A DNA stretch of 63,639 nt, from contig JAGYIO010000009.1 in the NCBI GenBank assembly GCA_018402585.1, positions 1 to 63,639 on the forward strand, read 5' to 3'. The notes beneath the pieces were generated by a model that was not told the origin of the DNA, did not search any database, and saw nothing but the letters and a program-made list of their open reading frames with translations. The position numbers were made by a program, and so were the translations under genes. Each line of letters opens with the position of its first letter. Within the stretch, counting starts at the first letter, position 1. Positions 33,750 to 42,536 of the stretch are shown here, piece after piece. This stretch comes from Chthoniobacterales bacterium (GTDB taxonomy: Bacteria; Verrucomicrobiota; Verrucomicrobiia; Chthoniobacterales; JACTMZ01).

Positions 33750-34802
33750 TTAATCTTCCGTCTGGGACTCGTTGATCGCGTCGAGGAAAAGGCGCAGGGT
33801 CCCGAAGTCCGTCTTCTCAGGGGTCAGGACGAGACGCGGCATTTCCTCTTCCTGGTCGCCACGGAAGATCGAGCCCACCTTCCAGCGGCGACCGTCCGCC
33901 TCGCCGGGTAGGGTGCCGGTCTGCTCGATCGCCCCGCTGACCAGAATGCGGCCGAACTTCTCGTTCAATTGGTGCAGGCTCCCGGCGGTCAAGGGACGCT
34001 TGATCCGGATCACCATTTTTTCGCGCATCCAACGGTAGGATTCAAAGACCCGGTAAAACTGTTCGATATGCGCGATGGTTTCCTCGCAGGAATGCGCAAT
34101 TTTGAAGAGGTGGAAATCGCTCGGCGCGATGAGCTTCATGCGCAACAGGTCGTTCTTGATGAAAAATTCCCAGGTTTCCCAGTAACGTCCGTCCGGCGTA
34201 TCGAGCAGGATAAGCGGGGTGATTTTCGCCTTGCCCGTCTGCATGAGGGTCAGGCACTCGAATCCCTCGTCCTGCGTGCCGAAGCCGCCCGGAAAAAGGA
34301 CGAAGGCGTCGGTTTCCTTCACGAAGTTAACCTTGCGGGTAAAGAAATAGTTGAAGTTGATCAGCTTTTTGTCGCCGTGAATTGTCTCGTTGGCCCGCTG
34401 TTCGAAGGGCAGGCGGATGTTCAGCCCGAAGCTGTTGTCCCGGCCGGCACCTTTTTGGGCCGCACCCATGATGCCGTCACCCCCGCCCGTGATGACCATG
34501 AACCCGTGCTCGACCGCCTGGTGGCCCATTTCTTCGGCCATCTTGAATTCCGCGGTGTCCGGCGCGAGCCGCGCGGAGCCGAAGACCGCCACTTTGCGCC
34601 GGTCGGAATAAGGTTGGAAAACCTTGGAGGCGTAACGCAATTCCTTCAGCGCCTTGACGATGAGCTTGATGTCGGCCACCGGGGCTTTGTCCCGACCGAG
34701 CAACAACGCTGTCTCGATCAACTCTTCAAGTAATTCCGGGGAATGGTCACACCCGCTTTCGGCTACGAGCGATTTGATCGCAGCCGCTTCTTTTTCTTTC
34801 AT
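33750..34802 (-). CDS. LOG-family protein (Rossmann-fold nucleotide-binding, long form)
   Basis: The central domain carries the family motifs FGSARLAPDTAEF, VITGGGDGIMGAAQKGA and LFPGGFGTQDEGFE (the PGGxGTxxE signature), with the Arg/Lys positions needed for cleavage of nucleoside 5'-monophosphate N-glycosidic bonds in LOG enzymes. N- and C-terminal extensions of about 80 and 90 residues (LDAINESQTED end) make it longer (350) than the 190-residue LOG enzymes that activate cytokinins. Activity in bacteria is uncertain. It precedes cimA on the same strand and is divergent from the DAHP synthase gene. Confidence 0.88.
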   Translation of the reverse strand: MKEKEAAAIKSLVAESGCDHSPELLEELIETALLLGRDKAPVADIKLIVKALKELRYASKVFQPYSDRRKVAVFGSARLAPDTAEFKMAEEMGHQAVEHGFMVITGGGDGIMGAAQKGAGRDNSFGLNIRLPFEQRANETIHGDKKLINFNYFFTRKVNFVKETDAFVLFPGGFGTQDEGFECLTLMQTGKAKITPLILLDTPDGRYWETWEFFIKNDLLRMKLIAPSDFHLFKIAHSCEETIAHIEQFYRVFESYRWMREKMVIRIKRPLTAGSLHQLNEKFGRILVSGAIEQTGTLPGEADGRRWKVGSIFRGDQEEEMPRLVLTPEKTDFGTLRLFLDAINESQTED

Positions 34803-34902
34803 AGGAACCCTTCATTGTGGCTTTCCGCGTGGAAAAAGCACGCAATTTCGGTGCTGCCCGGTTGCCCCATCCGGATGACCCTGCTAGTTTTCCGCCTTTC
34901 GC

Positions 34903-35919
34903 ATGATTGTTGTTATCCGAGCGCATACCCCGCCCGAGCAGGTCGAGGAAGTGATCCGTGAAGTCACCCTCCTCGGCTACAGCCCGAACCCGATCCGCGG
35001 AGCATGCCAGACGGTGGTAGCGGCGATCGGCGATGAAACAACCCACGCCAGCCTCGAGTCACTCAATGCCCTTCCACAAGTTGAACGCGTCATCCGCGTG
35101 CAAAAACGCTACAAACTGGCCAGCCGTCAATCCCACCCCGGGTCCTCCGTGATCGACGCCGGCGGGGTGAAAATCGGCGGGGAACATTTTGTGCTCATGG
35201 CCGGTCCCTGCTCGGTCGAAAGTGAAGCACAGCTCATGACCACGGCCCGCGCGGTCAAAGCGGCGGGGGCCACCATCTTGCGCGGCGGGGCCTACAAACC
35301 GCGCACCTCCCCCTATGAGTTCCAGGGCCTCGGGCCTGAGGGACTGCAAATGCTCGCCGCGGCCCGCGCCGAGACCGGCCTCCGTATCATCACCGAAGTC
35401 TTGGGCGAACGCGATGTCGAGCTCGTCGCGGGCACGGCCGACATCCTGCAGATCGGGGCGCGCAATGCCCAAAATTTCCGGCTGCTTGTGGCCTGCGCCC
35501 GCAGCGGCAAACCCGTCCTCCTCAAACGCGGTATGAGCATGCGCATCGAGGAATGGTTGCTTGCCGCAGAATACCTTCTGGCCCACGGCAACCCCAATGT
35601 CATTCTCTGCGAGCGCGGCATCCGCACCTTCGAGGATTACACCCGCAACACCCTCGACTTGGCGGCCGTGGCCATCGCCAAACAGGAAACTCATCTCCCG
35701 GTCATTGTCGATCCGAGCCAAGGTTGCGGGCGTGCCGATTTGGTCAAGGTCCTCTGCCGCGGGGCAGCGGCGGTCGGGGCAGACGGTCTCATCATCGAAG
35801 TTCACCCCAACCCCGCGGAGGCCCTGAGCGACGGGCAACAGCAGCTCAACCCCGAAGCGTTCGCCGCCCTGGTTGCCGAACTGCGTCCCTTTCTCCAGGC
35901 CGCCGGCCGCCGTCTTTGA
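34903..35919 (+). CDS. aroF: 3-deoxy-7-phosphoheptulonate synthase (DAHP synthase)
   Basis: Condenses phosphoenolpyruvate and erythrose 4-phosphate, the first step of the shikimate pathway. The ~75-residue N-terminal ferredoxin-like domain (MIVVIRAHTPPEQVEEVIREV) is the regulatory domain of type I-beta enzymes of the Thermotoga kind. The catalytic barrel has LMAGPCSVESEAQL, RGGAYKPRTSPYEFQGLG, QIGARNAQNF, LKRGMSM, CERGIRTFEDYTRNTLD, VDPSQGCGR and IIEVHPNP. Metal ligands Cys, His and Asp are in place. The trp genes at 20 kb are fed by this pathway but are not adjacent. Confidence 0.93.
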   Translation: MIVVIRAHTPPEQVEEVIREVTLLGYSPNPIRGACQTVVAAIGDETTHASLESLNALPQVERVIRVQKRYKLASRQSHPGSSVIDAGGVKIGGEHFVLMAGPCSVESEAQLMTTARAVKAAGATILRGGAYKPRTSPYEFQGLGPEGLQMLAAARAETGLRIITEVLGERDVELVAGTADILQIGARNAQNFRLLVACARSGKPVLLKRGMSMRIEEWLLAAEYLLAHGNPNVILCERGIRTFEDYTRNTLDLAAVAIAKQETHLPVIVDPSQGCGRADLVKVLCRGAAAVGADGLIIEVHPNPAEALSDGQQQLNPEAFAALVAELRPFLQAAGRRL

Positions 35920-35975
35920 CCCCCCTCGGGCAGGGCGCGATGTCCCCCCCCGACGCGCCGCGACCCGGTTCAGGG

Positions 35976-37094
35976 TCAACGGTGGTCCAGGCGCACGAGC
36001 AACCAGGCGCCAATCCCGATGAAGAGGACGTTGGGGACCCAGAGCAAAAGATAAGGATGCCAGGCCAGGTCATCGCGCAACATTTCGGCCAGGACGACAA
36101 AGAAGAAGTAGCCGAAGGCCAGCGCCAGGCTGATGGCAAAACCGACGGACGTTTCCTTGCGCTGCGCCGTTATACCCAGCGGCATGGCCACGATGGCAAA
36201 AGCAATGCAAGCCAGCGAGAGCGAGACCCGCTTGCTCATCTCGACCTGGATCCGGCTGACCAGTTCAGGGTCATGCTCTGTTTTGGCCTCGGGCAGATAG
36301 GCCCACAATTCTTGGAGGGTGTAAGCGCGCAGCGGCTTGGAGAGCCAGTAGTTGTTGACCAGGTCGAGCAGCCGGATCGAGACCGTGGCCTCGCCGACCG
36401 AAATGCCGTGACGGATTTTCGCGAGATCATCCGGCGCCTTGCCGTCGCGCTGCTCGAACCTCGCGTTGCGCAGGGTGAGGAGCAATTCACCACCCTCGTC
36501 GTCGACCTCGATCTCACCTTCCTCGGCCAGAATGATCCGCTCGGGCTGCGCGCCCGCCGCCTCCTCGATCAGGGTGACATTGCTCAGCCGGTTGCCCTCC
36601 TTTGCACCGACAAAAATTTTCCGTCCGGCGAATTCGTCGATCACCTCGTCGGCCACAAAAAGGGATTGCGGGTTGCTCCGCGCGATGGTCGCGATCGAAT
36701 TGCGCATCGCATCGAGCGCCTGCGGGGCAATCGTGGAGTTGATCCAGAAAGTGAAGGCGCTGAGCAACACAGCCACCCCGAGGACGGGCAGACAGACCCG
36801 GAGCAGACTCGTCCCGCAGGCCCGCAATGCCACCGTTTCATTGTCGGCCGACATCCGCCCGAAGACGAGCAGGACCGCGGTAAGGAAAGCCCAAGGCACC
36901 GTAAAGGTGAAAGAAAAGGGCAGCACGTAGAGCATGAAGAGGAAAAGATATTTCACCGGGACATCCCGGTTGATCATCAGGTCGAGCAATTCCTTGAAAA
37001 TGTTGCCCAGGACAAGAACCAGACTGAGCACGAAGAGCCCGTAAAGCGTGGTGATGACCACGCCACGTCCGACGTAACGATCGATGAGCTTCAT
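35976..37094 (-). CDS. LptF/LptG-family permease
   Basis: ATG at 37094 (MKLIDRYVGRGVVITTLYGLFVLSLVLVLGNIF) is preferred; an in-frame ATG six codons upstream is possible. The YjgP/YjgQ architecture is clear: three N-terminal helices, a periplasmic beta-jellyroll domain (~120-270), and three C-terminal helices (RVSLSLACIAFAIVAMPLGITAQ and following). LptF and LptG, with the ATPase LptB, pull lipopolysaccharide from the inner membrane to the LptC-A-D bridge. Only one of the two permeases is in the window; which one cannot be settled by eye. It is divergent from zwf. Confidence 0.88.
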   Translation of the reverse strand: MKLIDRYVGRGVVITTLYGLFVLSLVLVLGNIFKELLDLMINRDVPVKYLFLFMLYVLPFSFTFTVPWAFLTAVLLVFGRMSADNETVALRACGTSLLRVCLPVLGVAVLLSAFTFWINSTIAPQALDAMRNSIATIARSNPQSLFVADEVIDEFAGRKIFVGAKEGNRLSNVTLIEEAAGAQPERIILAEEGEIEVDDEGGELLLTLRNARFEQRDGKAPDDLAKIRHGISVGEATVSIRLLDLVNNYWLSKPLRAYTLQELWAYLPEAKTEHDPELVSRIQVEMSKRVSLSLACIAFAIVAMPLGITAQRKETSVGFAISLALAFGYFFFVVLAEMLRDDLAWHPYLLLWVPNVLFIGIGAWLLVRLDHR

Positions 37095-37187
37095 CCGCGA
37101 AAAACAAAACAACCCGCCCTACGAAGCGGAAATCCCAGCTTATCGCGGCCTCACCGCCCTGCCAAGCAAGCCTCGCACCTTTTCGCA

Positions 37188-37216
37188 TTGAGCAAGAGCT
37201 CTCGCGGGGACAATAT
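37188..37216 (+). promoter_or_regulatory. Probable promoter of zwf-glk
   Basis: TTGAGC (37188-37193) and CAATAT (37211-37216) are separated by 17 bases. The start codon is 12 bases downstream of the -10 box. Confidence 0.4.
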
Positions 37217-37228
37217 TCCCTTTGGTTT

Positions 37229-38758
37229 ATGCCGGAACCCCGTAGCACACTTCCCGACCACCGCGAGGCGGGCTCACCCTGCACCTTCGTTATTTTCGGA
37301 GCATCCGGCGACCTGACCAAGCGCAAGCTCATTCCCTCGCTCTTCAACCTCCAGTGCCTGGGTCTCTTGCCAGACCGGTTTGCGGTCATCGGCGTGGCCA
37401 TCACTCCGGGCGATGACGACGCGTTTCGCACCCAGTTGTCCGCCGAGATCAAGCAATTTGCCACCCACCCGGTTGATCCGTCCGCCTGGGCAGCTTTTTT
37501 GGCGGGCTGCTACTATATTGCCGGCGATTTCAATCAGACCGCCGTCTTCACGACCTTGAAGGAGAAGATTGCCACGGTGCAGCGAGAGCGCAACATTCCG
37601 GGTCAGAATGTGGTCTTCAACCTTGCCGTGACCCCGACCCTTTTCGGCACGGTCACCGCGCAACTCGGTGCGGCCGGTCTCCTGCAAGAAACTCCGGACG
37701 GCTACCGTCGTGTTATCATCGAAAAACCTTTCGGTCGCGACCTTGAGACCGCCCGCGAACTGAACTGCACACTCCGCAAGTTCCTGCACGAGTCGCAGGT
37801 CTACCGCATCGATCATTACCTCGGGAAGGAGACCGTGCAGAACATCATGGTTTTCCGTTTTGCCAACATGATCTTCGAGCCGAACTGGAACCGGCGCTAC
37901 GTCGACAGCGTGCAAATTACGGTGGCCGAGTCGCTCGGGGTGGAAAACCGCGGCGGCTACCTCGACCACTATGGTGTCCTGCGCGACATGGTGCAGAACC
38001 ACATGCTCAGTGTCCTTTCCCTCATTGCGATGGAACCGCCGAGCAGCATCAGCGGCGACGCCGTGCGCAACGAGAAGGTGAAAGTCCTCGACGCCATCCA
38101 CCCGATGAAACCCGAGGAGGTCATCGAGAACTGCGTGCGCGGGCAATACGGCGCGGGGGTGATCGACGGAGAGCAGGTGCCCGCCTACCGCGACGAACCG
38201 AGCGTTGATCCGCGTTCCAATACGGAAACCTACGCAGCGATGCGTCTTCTCGTGGACAACTGGCGGTGGGCCGATGTCCCCTTTTACCTGCGGAGCGGCA
38301 AACGACTGGCCGAGCACCTCACCCAGGTCGTCATCCGCTTCAAGCGCACTCCCTTGATGCTCTTTGGCGAAAAGGTCCAGAGCGAGGCCGGCCCCAATGC
38401 ACTCATCCTCAATATCCAACCGGAGGAAAGCATCACCATCATGATCCGGGCGAAAAGACCCGGTCCCGCCGTGGTGGTCGACACCATCCCGCTCGACTTC
38501 AACTACAACGAATTCGGCCAGCAGTCGCCCGCCACCGGATACGAGACACTCCTGCATGATTGCATGACCGGCGACATGACCCTCTTCCACCGCGAAGACA
38601 GCGTCGATGCCTCCTGGCGCATCGTGAATCCCCTCCTTGACGTCTGGGGCGCTTTGCCGCCGCGCGATTTCCCCGACTACGAGGCCGGCACTTGGGGTCC
38701 GGTCGCGGCCGACAAACTGCTCGAGCGCGACGGGCGCCATTGGGAAAACCCGGCCTGA
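37229..38758 (+). CDS. zwf: Glucose-6-phosphate 1-dehydrogenase
   Basis: Oxidises glucose 6-phosphate to 6-phosphogluconolactone with NAD(P)+, the entry to the oxidative pentose phosphate or Entner-Doudoroff route. The dinucleotide site is VIFGASGDLTKRKLIPSLF (residues 21-39). The substrate site is RIDHYLGKE near residues 192-200, with the catalytic His further on in the YLDHYGVLRDMVQNHM segment. EKPFGRDLETA and LRSGKRL are also conserved. Length (509) is normal. glk follows after 12 bases, so glucose is phosphorylated and oxidised by products of one operon. Confidence 0.95.
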   Translation: MPEPRSTLPDHREAGSPCTFVIFGASGDLTKRKLIPSLFNLQCLGLLPDRFAVIGVAITPGDDDAFRTQLSAEIKQFATHPVDPSAWAAFLAGCYYIAGDFNQTAVFTTLKEKIATVQRERNIPGQNVVFNLAVTPTLFGTVTAQLGAAGLLQETPDGYRRVIIEKPFGRDLETARELNCTLRKFLHESQVYRIDHYLGKETVQNIMVFRFANMIFEPNWNRRYVDSVQITVAESLGVENRGGYLDHYGVLRDMVQNHMLSVLSLIAMEPPSSISGDAVRNEKVKVLDAIHPMKPEEVIENCVRGQYGAGVIDGEQVPAYRDEPSVDPRSNTETYAAMRLLVDNWRWADVPFYLRSGKRLAEHLTQVVIRFKRTPLMLFGEKVQSEAGPNALILNIQPEESITIMIRAKRPGPAVVVDTIPLDFNYNEFGQQSPATGYETLLHDCMTGDMTLFHREDSVDASWRIVNPLLDVWGALPPRDFPDYEAGTWGPVAADKLLERDGRHWENPA

Positions 38759-38770
38759 ACTTTCCGACCC

Positions 38771-39865
38771 GTGGCCGCCCGGCGCAAACCAGCCCACCCC
38801 AAGTCCGACGACCCGCATGCCATGCGGCCGCTCCCCGCGGGGGCCGGGCTGGTCATTCTGGGCGGAGATGTCGGGGGGACGAAAACCTGGCTGGGTCTCT
38901 TCCGCGCCGGCGGAAGCGATGCCGCCGCGCCGCTCTTGCTCCAGCGGGCGGCCAAATTTTCCAGCAGGTCCGCAGCCAGCCTCGAGCAACTTGTGGCCGG
39001 GTTTCTGGCCGACGAACCGGAGTCCGTCGACTACGCCTGCTTCGGCTTGCCCGGGCCGGTCGGCGGCCATCGGGCCAAACTGGTCAATCTGCCTTGGGAG
39101 GTCGACGCCGATGCCCTCTCCGCCCGCTTCGGCTTCCGCGGAACCTTTTTGATCAACGACCTCGTGGCCAATGCTTACGGCATCGGCGAGCTGGACCCAG
39201 CCGACTTCGCCCTTCTGCACCCGGGCGATCCCGCCGCCGCGGGCAACCTGGCCGTCATCTCGCCGGGCACCGGTCTGGGCGAAGCGGGTATTTTTTGGGA
39301 CGGAGGCAAACACCTTCCCTTTGCCGGCGAGGGCGGCCACGCCGACTTCGCGCCGCGCACGGAACTCGAAGTCGAACTGCTCAAGCACCTTTTCGCGTCC
39401 TACGGTCACGTCAGCTACGAACGCGTCCTGAGCGGCAGCATGGGTCTGCCCAACCTCTACGCCTTCCTGCGTGAGACCGGCCGCGGGCCAGCCACACCCG
39501 CGATCACCGAAGCACTGAAAAGCGGCGATCCCGGCACGATCATTTCGGCTGCCGCCCTCGAAGGCTCCTGCCCGCTCTGCGTTCAGACGATGGACCTTTT
39601 CTCCTCCATCCTCGGCGCCGAAGCCGGCAACCTCGCGCTGAAAACCATGGCGACCGGAGGTATTTTCCTCGGTGGGGGCATCGCCCCGAAAATTCTCCCC
39701 CTCCTGCAACGCCCTCCTTTGCTCCAGGCCCTTTTCGCGAAAGGACGGTTCAGCGACTTCATGCGCAAGATTCCCCTGCGCGTCATCCTGAACGAGCGCG
39801 CCGCCCTGCTTGGCGCGGCCCGCCACGCCCTGCACGGGGCGGAGGCTCTGGCCGCGGAGACCTGA
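38771..39865 (+). CDS. glk: Glucokinase
   Basis: Phosphorylates glucose with ATP. The bacterial glucokinase signature is present: LGGDVGGTKTWLGLF (ATP phosphate loop, near residues 31-45), FGLPGPVGGHRAKLVNLPW, FLINDLVANAYGI with the catalytic Asp, VISPGTGLGEAG, and GEGGHADFAPR. The start is a GTG at 38771; an ATG at 38822 just before LPAGAGLVILGGDV is a good alternative that would remove a basic, unstructured leader. It is in an operon with zwf. The pair would process the glucose made by the glucan locus at 49-61 kb. Confidence 0.93.
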   Translation: MAARRKPAHPKSDDPHAMRPLPAGAGLVILGGDVGGTKTWLGLFRAGGSDAAAPLLLQRAAKFSSRSAASLEQLVAGFLADEPESVDYACFGLPGPVGGHRAKLVNLPWEVDADALSARFGFRGTFLINDLVANAYGIGELDPADFALLHPGDPAAAGNLAVISPGTGLGEAGIFWDGGKHLPFAGEGGHADFAPRTELEVELLKHLFASYGHVSYERVLSGSMGLPNLYAFLRETGRGPATPAITEALKSGDPGTIISAAALEGSCPLCVQTMDLFSSILGAEAGNLALKTMATGGIFLGGGIAPKILPLLQRPPLLQALFAKGRFSDFMRKIPLRVILNERAALLGAARHALHGAEALAAET

Positions 39866-39926
39866 CCGCTACCGCACGCATTTTCCTTCAAGTTTTACTG
39901 CCCTCCCTTCATGCTTGGCCACTCTC

Positions 39927-39999
39927 GGGGGTGTAGCTCAACGGTCAGAGCAGGCGGCTCATAATCGCTTGGTTGCAGGTTCGAGTCCTGCCGCCCCCA
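39927..39999 (+). tRNA. tRNA-Ile2 (anticodon CAT, lysidine type)
   Basis: A 73-base cloverleaf: acceptor GGGGGTG/CGCCCCC, D-arm GCTC/GAGC, anticodon stem GGCGG/TCGCT with loop CTCATAA, T-arm GCAGG-TTCGAGT-CCTGC. The anticodon CAT could mean Met. The stretch from GAGCAGGCGG through TCGCTTGG closely follows the Ile2 species, in which C34 becomes lysidine and AUA is read. CCA is not encoded. Confidence 0.9.
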
Positions 40000-40016
40000 G
40001 CGCAACCACCACGCCT

Positions 40017-40505
40017 ATGCCCACATTCGACCTTGTCTCCGAAGTAGACCGCCAAGAAATCCTCAACGCCATCGACCAAGCCCGCCGCGAACTGGCCACC
40101 CGGTTCGACTTCAAGGGCTCGGAGGCCAGACTCGAGATCGAGAAGGACGGCAACCTGCGCCTCACCGCCGAGGACGCCTCCCGCCTCAAGGGCCTCCGCG
40201 AAATCGCGGTGAACAAACTGGCCAAGCGCAAGATCGACCTGCGCAACGTGGAACAAAAGCCGCCCGACATCTCCCCCCTCGGCCACGCCCGCCAGCTCTT
40301 CGTCTTCAAACAAGGCCTGGAAGGGGATAAGGCCAAGGAGATTTCCAAATTTCTCAAGGCCTCCGGCCTCAAGATCCAGTCATCCCTGCAAGACCGCCAA
40401 ATCCGGGTTACCGGCAAAAAGCGCGATGATCTGCAAGAGGCCATCACCGCGCTCCGGAGCAAAGATTTCGGCGTCGCTCTGGAGTACACCAACTTCCGCG
40501 ACTGA
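40017..40505 (+). CDS. YajQ-family nucleotide-binding protein
   Basis: ATG at 40017 lies 17 bases after the tRNA. The 162-residue product is a complete YajQ: MPTFDLVSEVDRQEILNAIDQARRELATRFDFKG at the N-terminus, then IAVNKLAKRKIDLRN, KEISKFLKASGLKIQSSLQ, and VTGKKRDDLQEAITALRSKDFGVALEYTNFRD at the end. YajQ proteins bind cyclic di-GMP in Xanthomonas and nucleotides more widely; the role here is not known. It is convergent with the toxin gene at 40515. Confidence 0.93.
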   Translation: MPTFDLVSEVDRQEILNAIDQARRELATRFDFKGSEARLEIEKDGNLRLTAEDASRLKGLREIAVNKLAKRKIDLRNVEQKPPDISPLGHARQLFVFKQGLEGDKAKEISKFLKASGLKIQSSLQDRQIRVTGKKRDDLQEAITALRSKDFGVALEYTNFRD

Positions 40506-40514
40506 TCCTCGGCG

Positions 40515-40892
40515 TCAGGCCTCAAGCAGCGAAACACCGTAGGTTGCGGCCCTGCGGTCTGTCGTCACGAAGCGCAAACCCTCGTCCAGAGCCTGAGCGA
40601 TCAGGATGCGGTCAAAAGGATCCCTGTGGTGCCAAGGCAGCCGTGCGGCGGTCATGGCAGGCCTGCCCATGACCGGCAATTCCACGAACCCGGCCGCATC
40701 AAGCGCGCCCACCCAGTCGTCCGGCAGATCCAACTTCCCGCAGGCCCGCTTGATCTCCAGCTCCCAGACCGACGCCGCGCTGGCAAACACGAGGTTGGCC
40801 GGGGACCTGATCTCCGCGGCAACTCTCCCCGCAATTTTTGCCGGCTCAAGAAGCGACCAAAGAATAAGGTGCGAGTCGAGCAGGAGCTTCAC
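40515..40892 (-). CDS. PIN-domain ribonuclease toxin (VapC-like), pair 1
   Basis: The 125-residue product has the PIN acidic residues in order: Asp6 in LLLDSHLILW, Glu in VWELEIKRACGK, Asp in RDPFDRILIAQA, and Asp in FVTTDRRAA. The subfamily, with xSHLLLWxL at the start and HHRDPFDR late, is the one usually paired with Phd/YefM antitoxins. It would cleave RNA, usually tRNA or rRNA. It begins 3 bases after the antitoxin stop. The pair is intact. Confidence 0.92.
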   Translation of the reverse strand: MKLLLDSHLILWSLLEPAKIAGRVAAEIRSPANLVFASAASVWELEIKRACGKLDLPDDWVGALDAAGFVELPVMGRPAMTAARLPWHHRDPFDRILIAQALDEGLRFVTTDRRAATYGVSLLEA

Positions 40893-40895
40893 AGC

Positions 40896-41156
40896 TTATT
40901 CGGCGACCTTTGGGGCAGGCGCCGGCTTGGATGTCCCGTAAAAAGACTCCTCCAACTCCGGGTCAGGATCCCAGCAACCGGGAAGTTCCTTGCCTTGGCC
41001 GGCCAGCAACCCCAGCGGACGTGCCGCGCCCGCCGCGGCCACCGGCACCAGTTGGACCATCGGCTTTCCGGCCTTGGCGACGACAACCGTCTCGCCCGCC
41101 ACCGCTTCCTCAATCAGCCGTGACAAATGGGTCTTGGCTTGGTGTATGCTAAGCAC
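40896..41156 (-). CDS. Phd/YefM-family antitoxin, pair 1
   Basis: The first codon is GTG (41156). The 86-residue product has the family's N-terminal DNA-binding fold (SIHQAKTHLSRLIEEAVAGETVVVAKAGKPMVQLVPV) and a C-terminal toxin-neutralising tail rich in Pro and Glu (PDPELEESFYGTSKP). Antitoxins of this family repress their own operon. The inverted-repeat element copy 3 ends 15 bases upstream of the start, so the operator/promoter is either in those few bases or inside the element. Confidence 0.9.
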   Translation of the reverse strand: MLSIHQAKTHLSRLIEEAVAGETVVVAKAGKPMVQLVPVAAAGAARPLGLLAGQGKELPGCWDPDPELEESFYGTSKPAPAPKVAE

Positions 41157-41170
41157 CTTTGTAAACTAAA

Positions 41171-41397
41171 CTTAGCCGTAACCATGCAATTGAAGACGCA
41201 ATAAAAGCGCGGCTTGGTTCGGTTTGTCCAGGGGGCACGGCCGTCCCGGCCGTGTTGTCGGGTCGTGACGGGCGGGACGCCCGTGCCCCCTTGGCGACGT
41301 GCCACCTCGCTCACCAAATAGTTAGTCAACTCTCGCCCAGACGCGCCTCTGTTGCCGTGCCAGAAATGGCAGAATGTTTTGCATGGTTACGGCTTAG
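41171..41397 (-). mobile_element. MITE-like inverted-repeat element, copy 3 (opposite orientation)
   Basis: A 227-bp copy, reverse-complemented relative to the two at 12.0-12.5 kb. Its terminal repeats are CTTAGCCGTAACCATGCAA and TTGCATGGTTACGGCTTAG (18 of 19 complementary). Differences from copy 1 are scattered point changes only. It lies between the antitoxin start and ispE. A target-site duplication is not obvious. Confidence 0.75.
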
Positions 41398-41585
41398 TCA
41401 AGTTATGATTGTGGTCAAATAGCAATCACCCCCCTGACCCCGAGAATCGTCATCCCTTGGCCCCGCTTTGTAAACCCCACCCGCCCCGGCGATCCGGGCC
41501 ACCACGACACGCGCTTTACCGAGAGACGGCTCCGATGGGGGTCACGATGATTTCCGCTTGGCCGCCACTCCTTCCCCCGTGGATC

Positions 41586-42428
41586 ATGACCCGCATGCCA
41601 ATCGCCGCCCCGGCCAAGATCAACCTCAACCTCCGCGTCCTCGGGAAAAATGACGCCACGTCTTACCACGATATCGAGACATGGATGGTGCCGCTCTCGC
41701 TGAGCGACGAATTGCGCGTGGCGCTCACCGCCGACCCCGGGATCACACTGACCTGCAGCGACCCGGAGTTGGACAACGCCTCCGGCAACCTTGCTTGGAA
41801 AGCGGCCGAACTTTTTTTGGGGCAAACCGAAAGTCGTGGTGGTGCGTGTATCGAGCTGCACAAACACATCCCCCACGGTGCGGGCCTTGGCGGGGGCAGC
41901 AGCGACGCCGCCGCCGTGCTCAAGGCGCTCAATGATCAATCGGGCCGGCCGCTCGACGAACCCGGACTGGAAAAAATGGCCGCGCATCTTGGATCCGATG
42001 TCCCCTTCTTTATCCGCGGGGAACCCGCCGTGGCACGCGGACGCGGGGAAAGGCTCGAAAGCCGGCCGCTCCACCGCCCGCTCGACCTGCTGCTGATCAA
42101 ACCGCCATGCGCCGTTGAAACCGCGTGGGCTTACCGGGAATGGTCGAAGCAGGTGTCTGGTCCGGAGCGGTGGACCGCGCCGCAACTCCACCACGGCCTC
42201 AAAATTTACAACGACCTCGAACGCCCCGTCTTCGCCAAATACCTCATCCTCGCCGCCCTCAAAGCATGGCTGCTCGAGCACTCCCTCGTTGCCGCCGCGG
42301 CCATGACCGGTTCCGGATCCTGCCTTTTCGCCATTCTCCGCGATCCCCGCGGTGCCAGCCAACTCGCTGCCGAGATTAAAGCCGAATTCGGCGACACCTT
42401 TTGGACTGCGGCCTGCCGCACCGCTTGA
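41586..42428 (+). CDS. ispE: 4-diphosphocytidyl-2-C-methyl-D-erythritol kinase
   Basis: A GHMP-family kinase of the MEP isoprenoid pathway. ATG at 41586 (or 41595) is chosen because APAKINLNLRVLGKN follows at once, as in the family; upstream in-frame ATGs would add a Pro-rich tail. The ATP-binding motif is PHGAGLGGGSSDAAAVLKAL; GSDVPFFI and AMTGSGSCLFAIL are motifs 2 and 3. Length is 280 residues. No other MEP-pathway gene is in the window. Confidence 0.92.
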   Translation: MTRMPIAAPAKINLNLRVLGKNDATSYHDIETWMVPLSLSDELRVALTADPGITLTCSDPELDNASGNLAWKAAELFLGQTESRGGACIELHKHIPHGAGLGGGSSDAAAVLKALNDQSGRPLDEPGLEKMAAHLGSDVPFFIRGEPAVARGRGERLESRPLHRPLDLLLIKPPCAVETAWAYREWSKQVSGPERWTAPQLHHGLKIYNDLERPVFAKYLILAALKAWLLEHSLVAAAAMTGSGSCLFAILRDPRGASQLAAEIKAEFGDTFWTAACRTA

Positions 42429-42536
42429 CCCGGCGCTTGTCGCGGCGGTTCCTGAGCGCCAGCTCCTTGGCAAATCTCATCTTATGCATTGACCCCCACC
42501 ACACTGAGGGCAAACCTCCTCTTTCCCACAGTTCTT

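Noticed and set aside
37274..39835. 853-codon minus-strand open frame opposite zwf and glk
   Set aside because: It covers two certain genes on the other strand and has shadow composition.
39927..39999. Elongator tRNA-Met for the CAT anticodon tRNA
   Set aside because: The anticodon arm and flanking GAGCAGGCGG...TCGCTTGG follow the lysidine Ile2 type better than tRNA-Met. A tRNA classifier would confirm.
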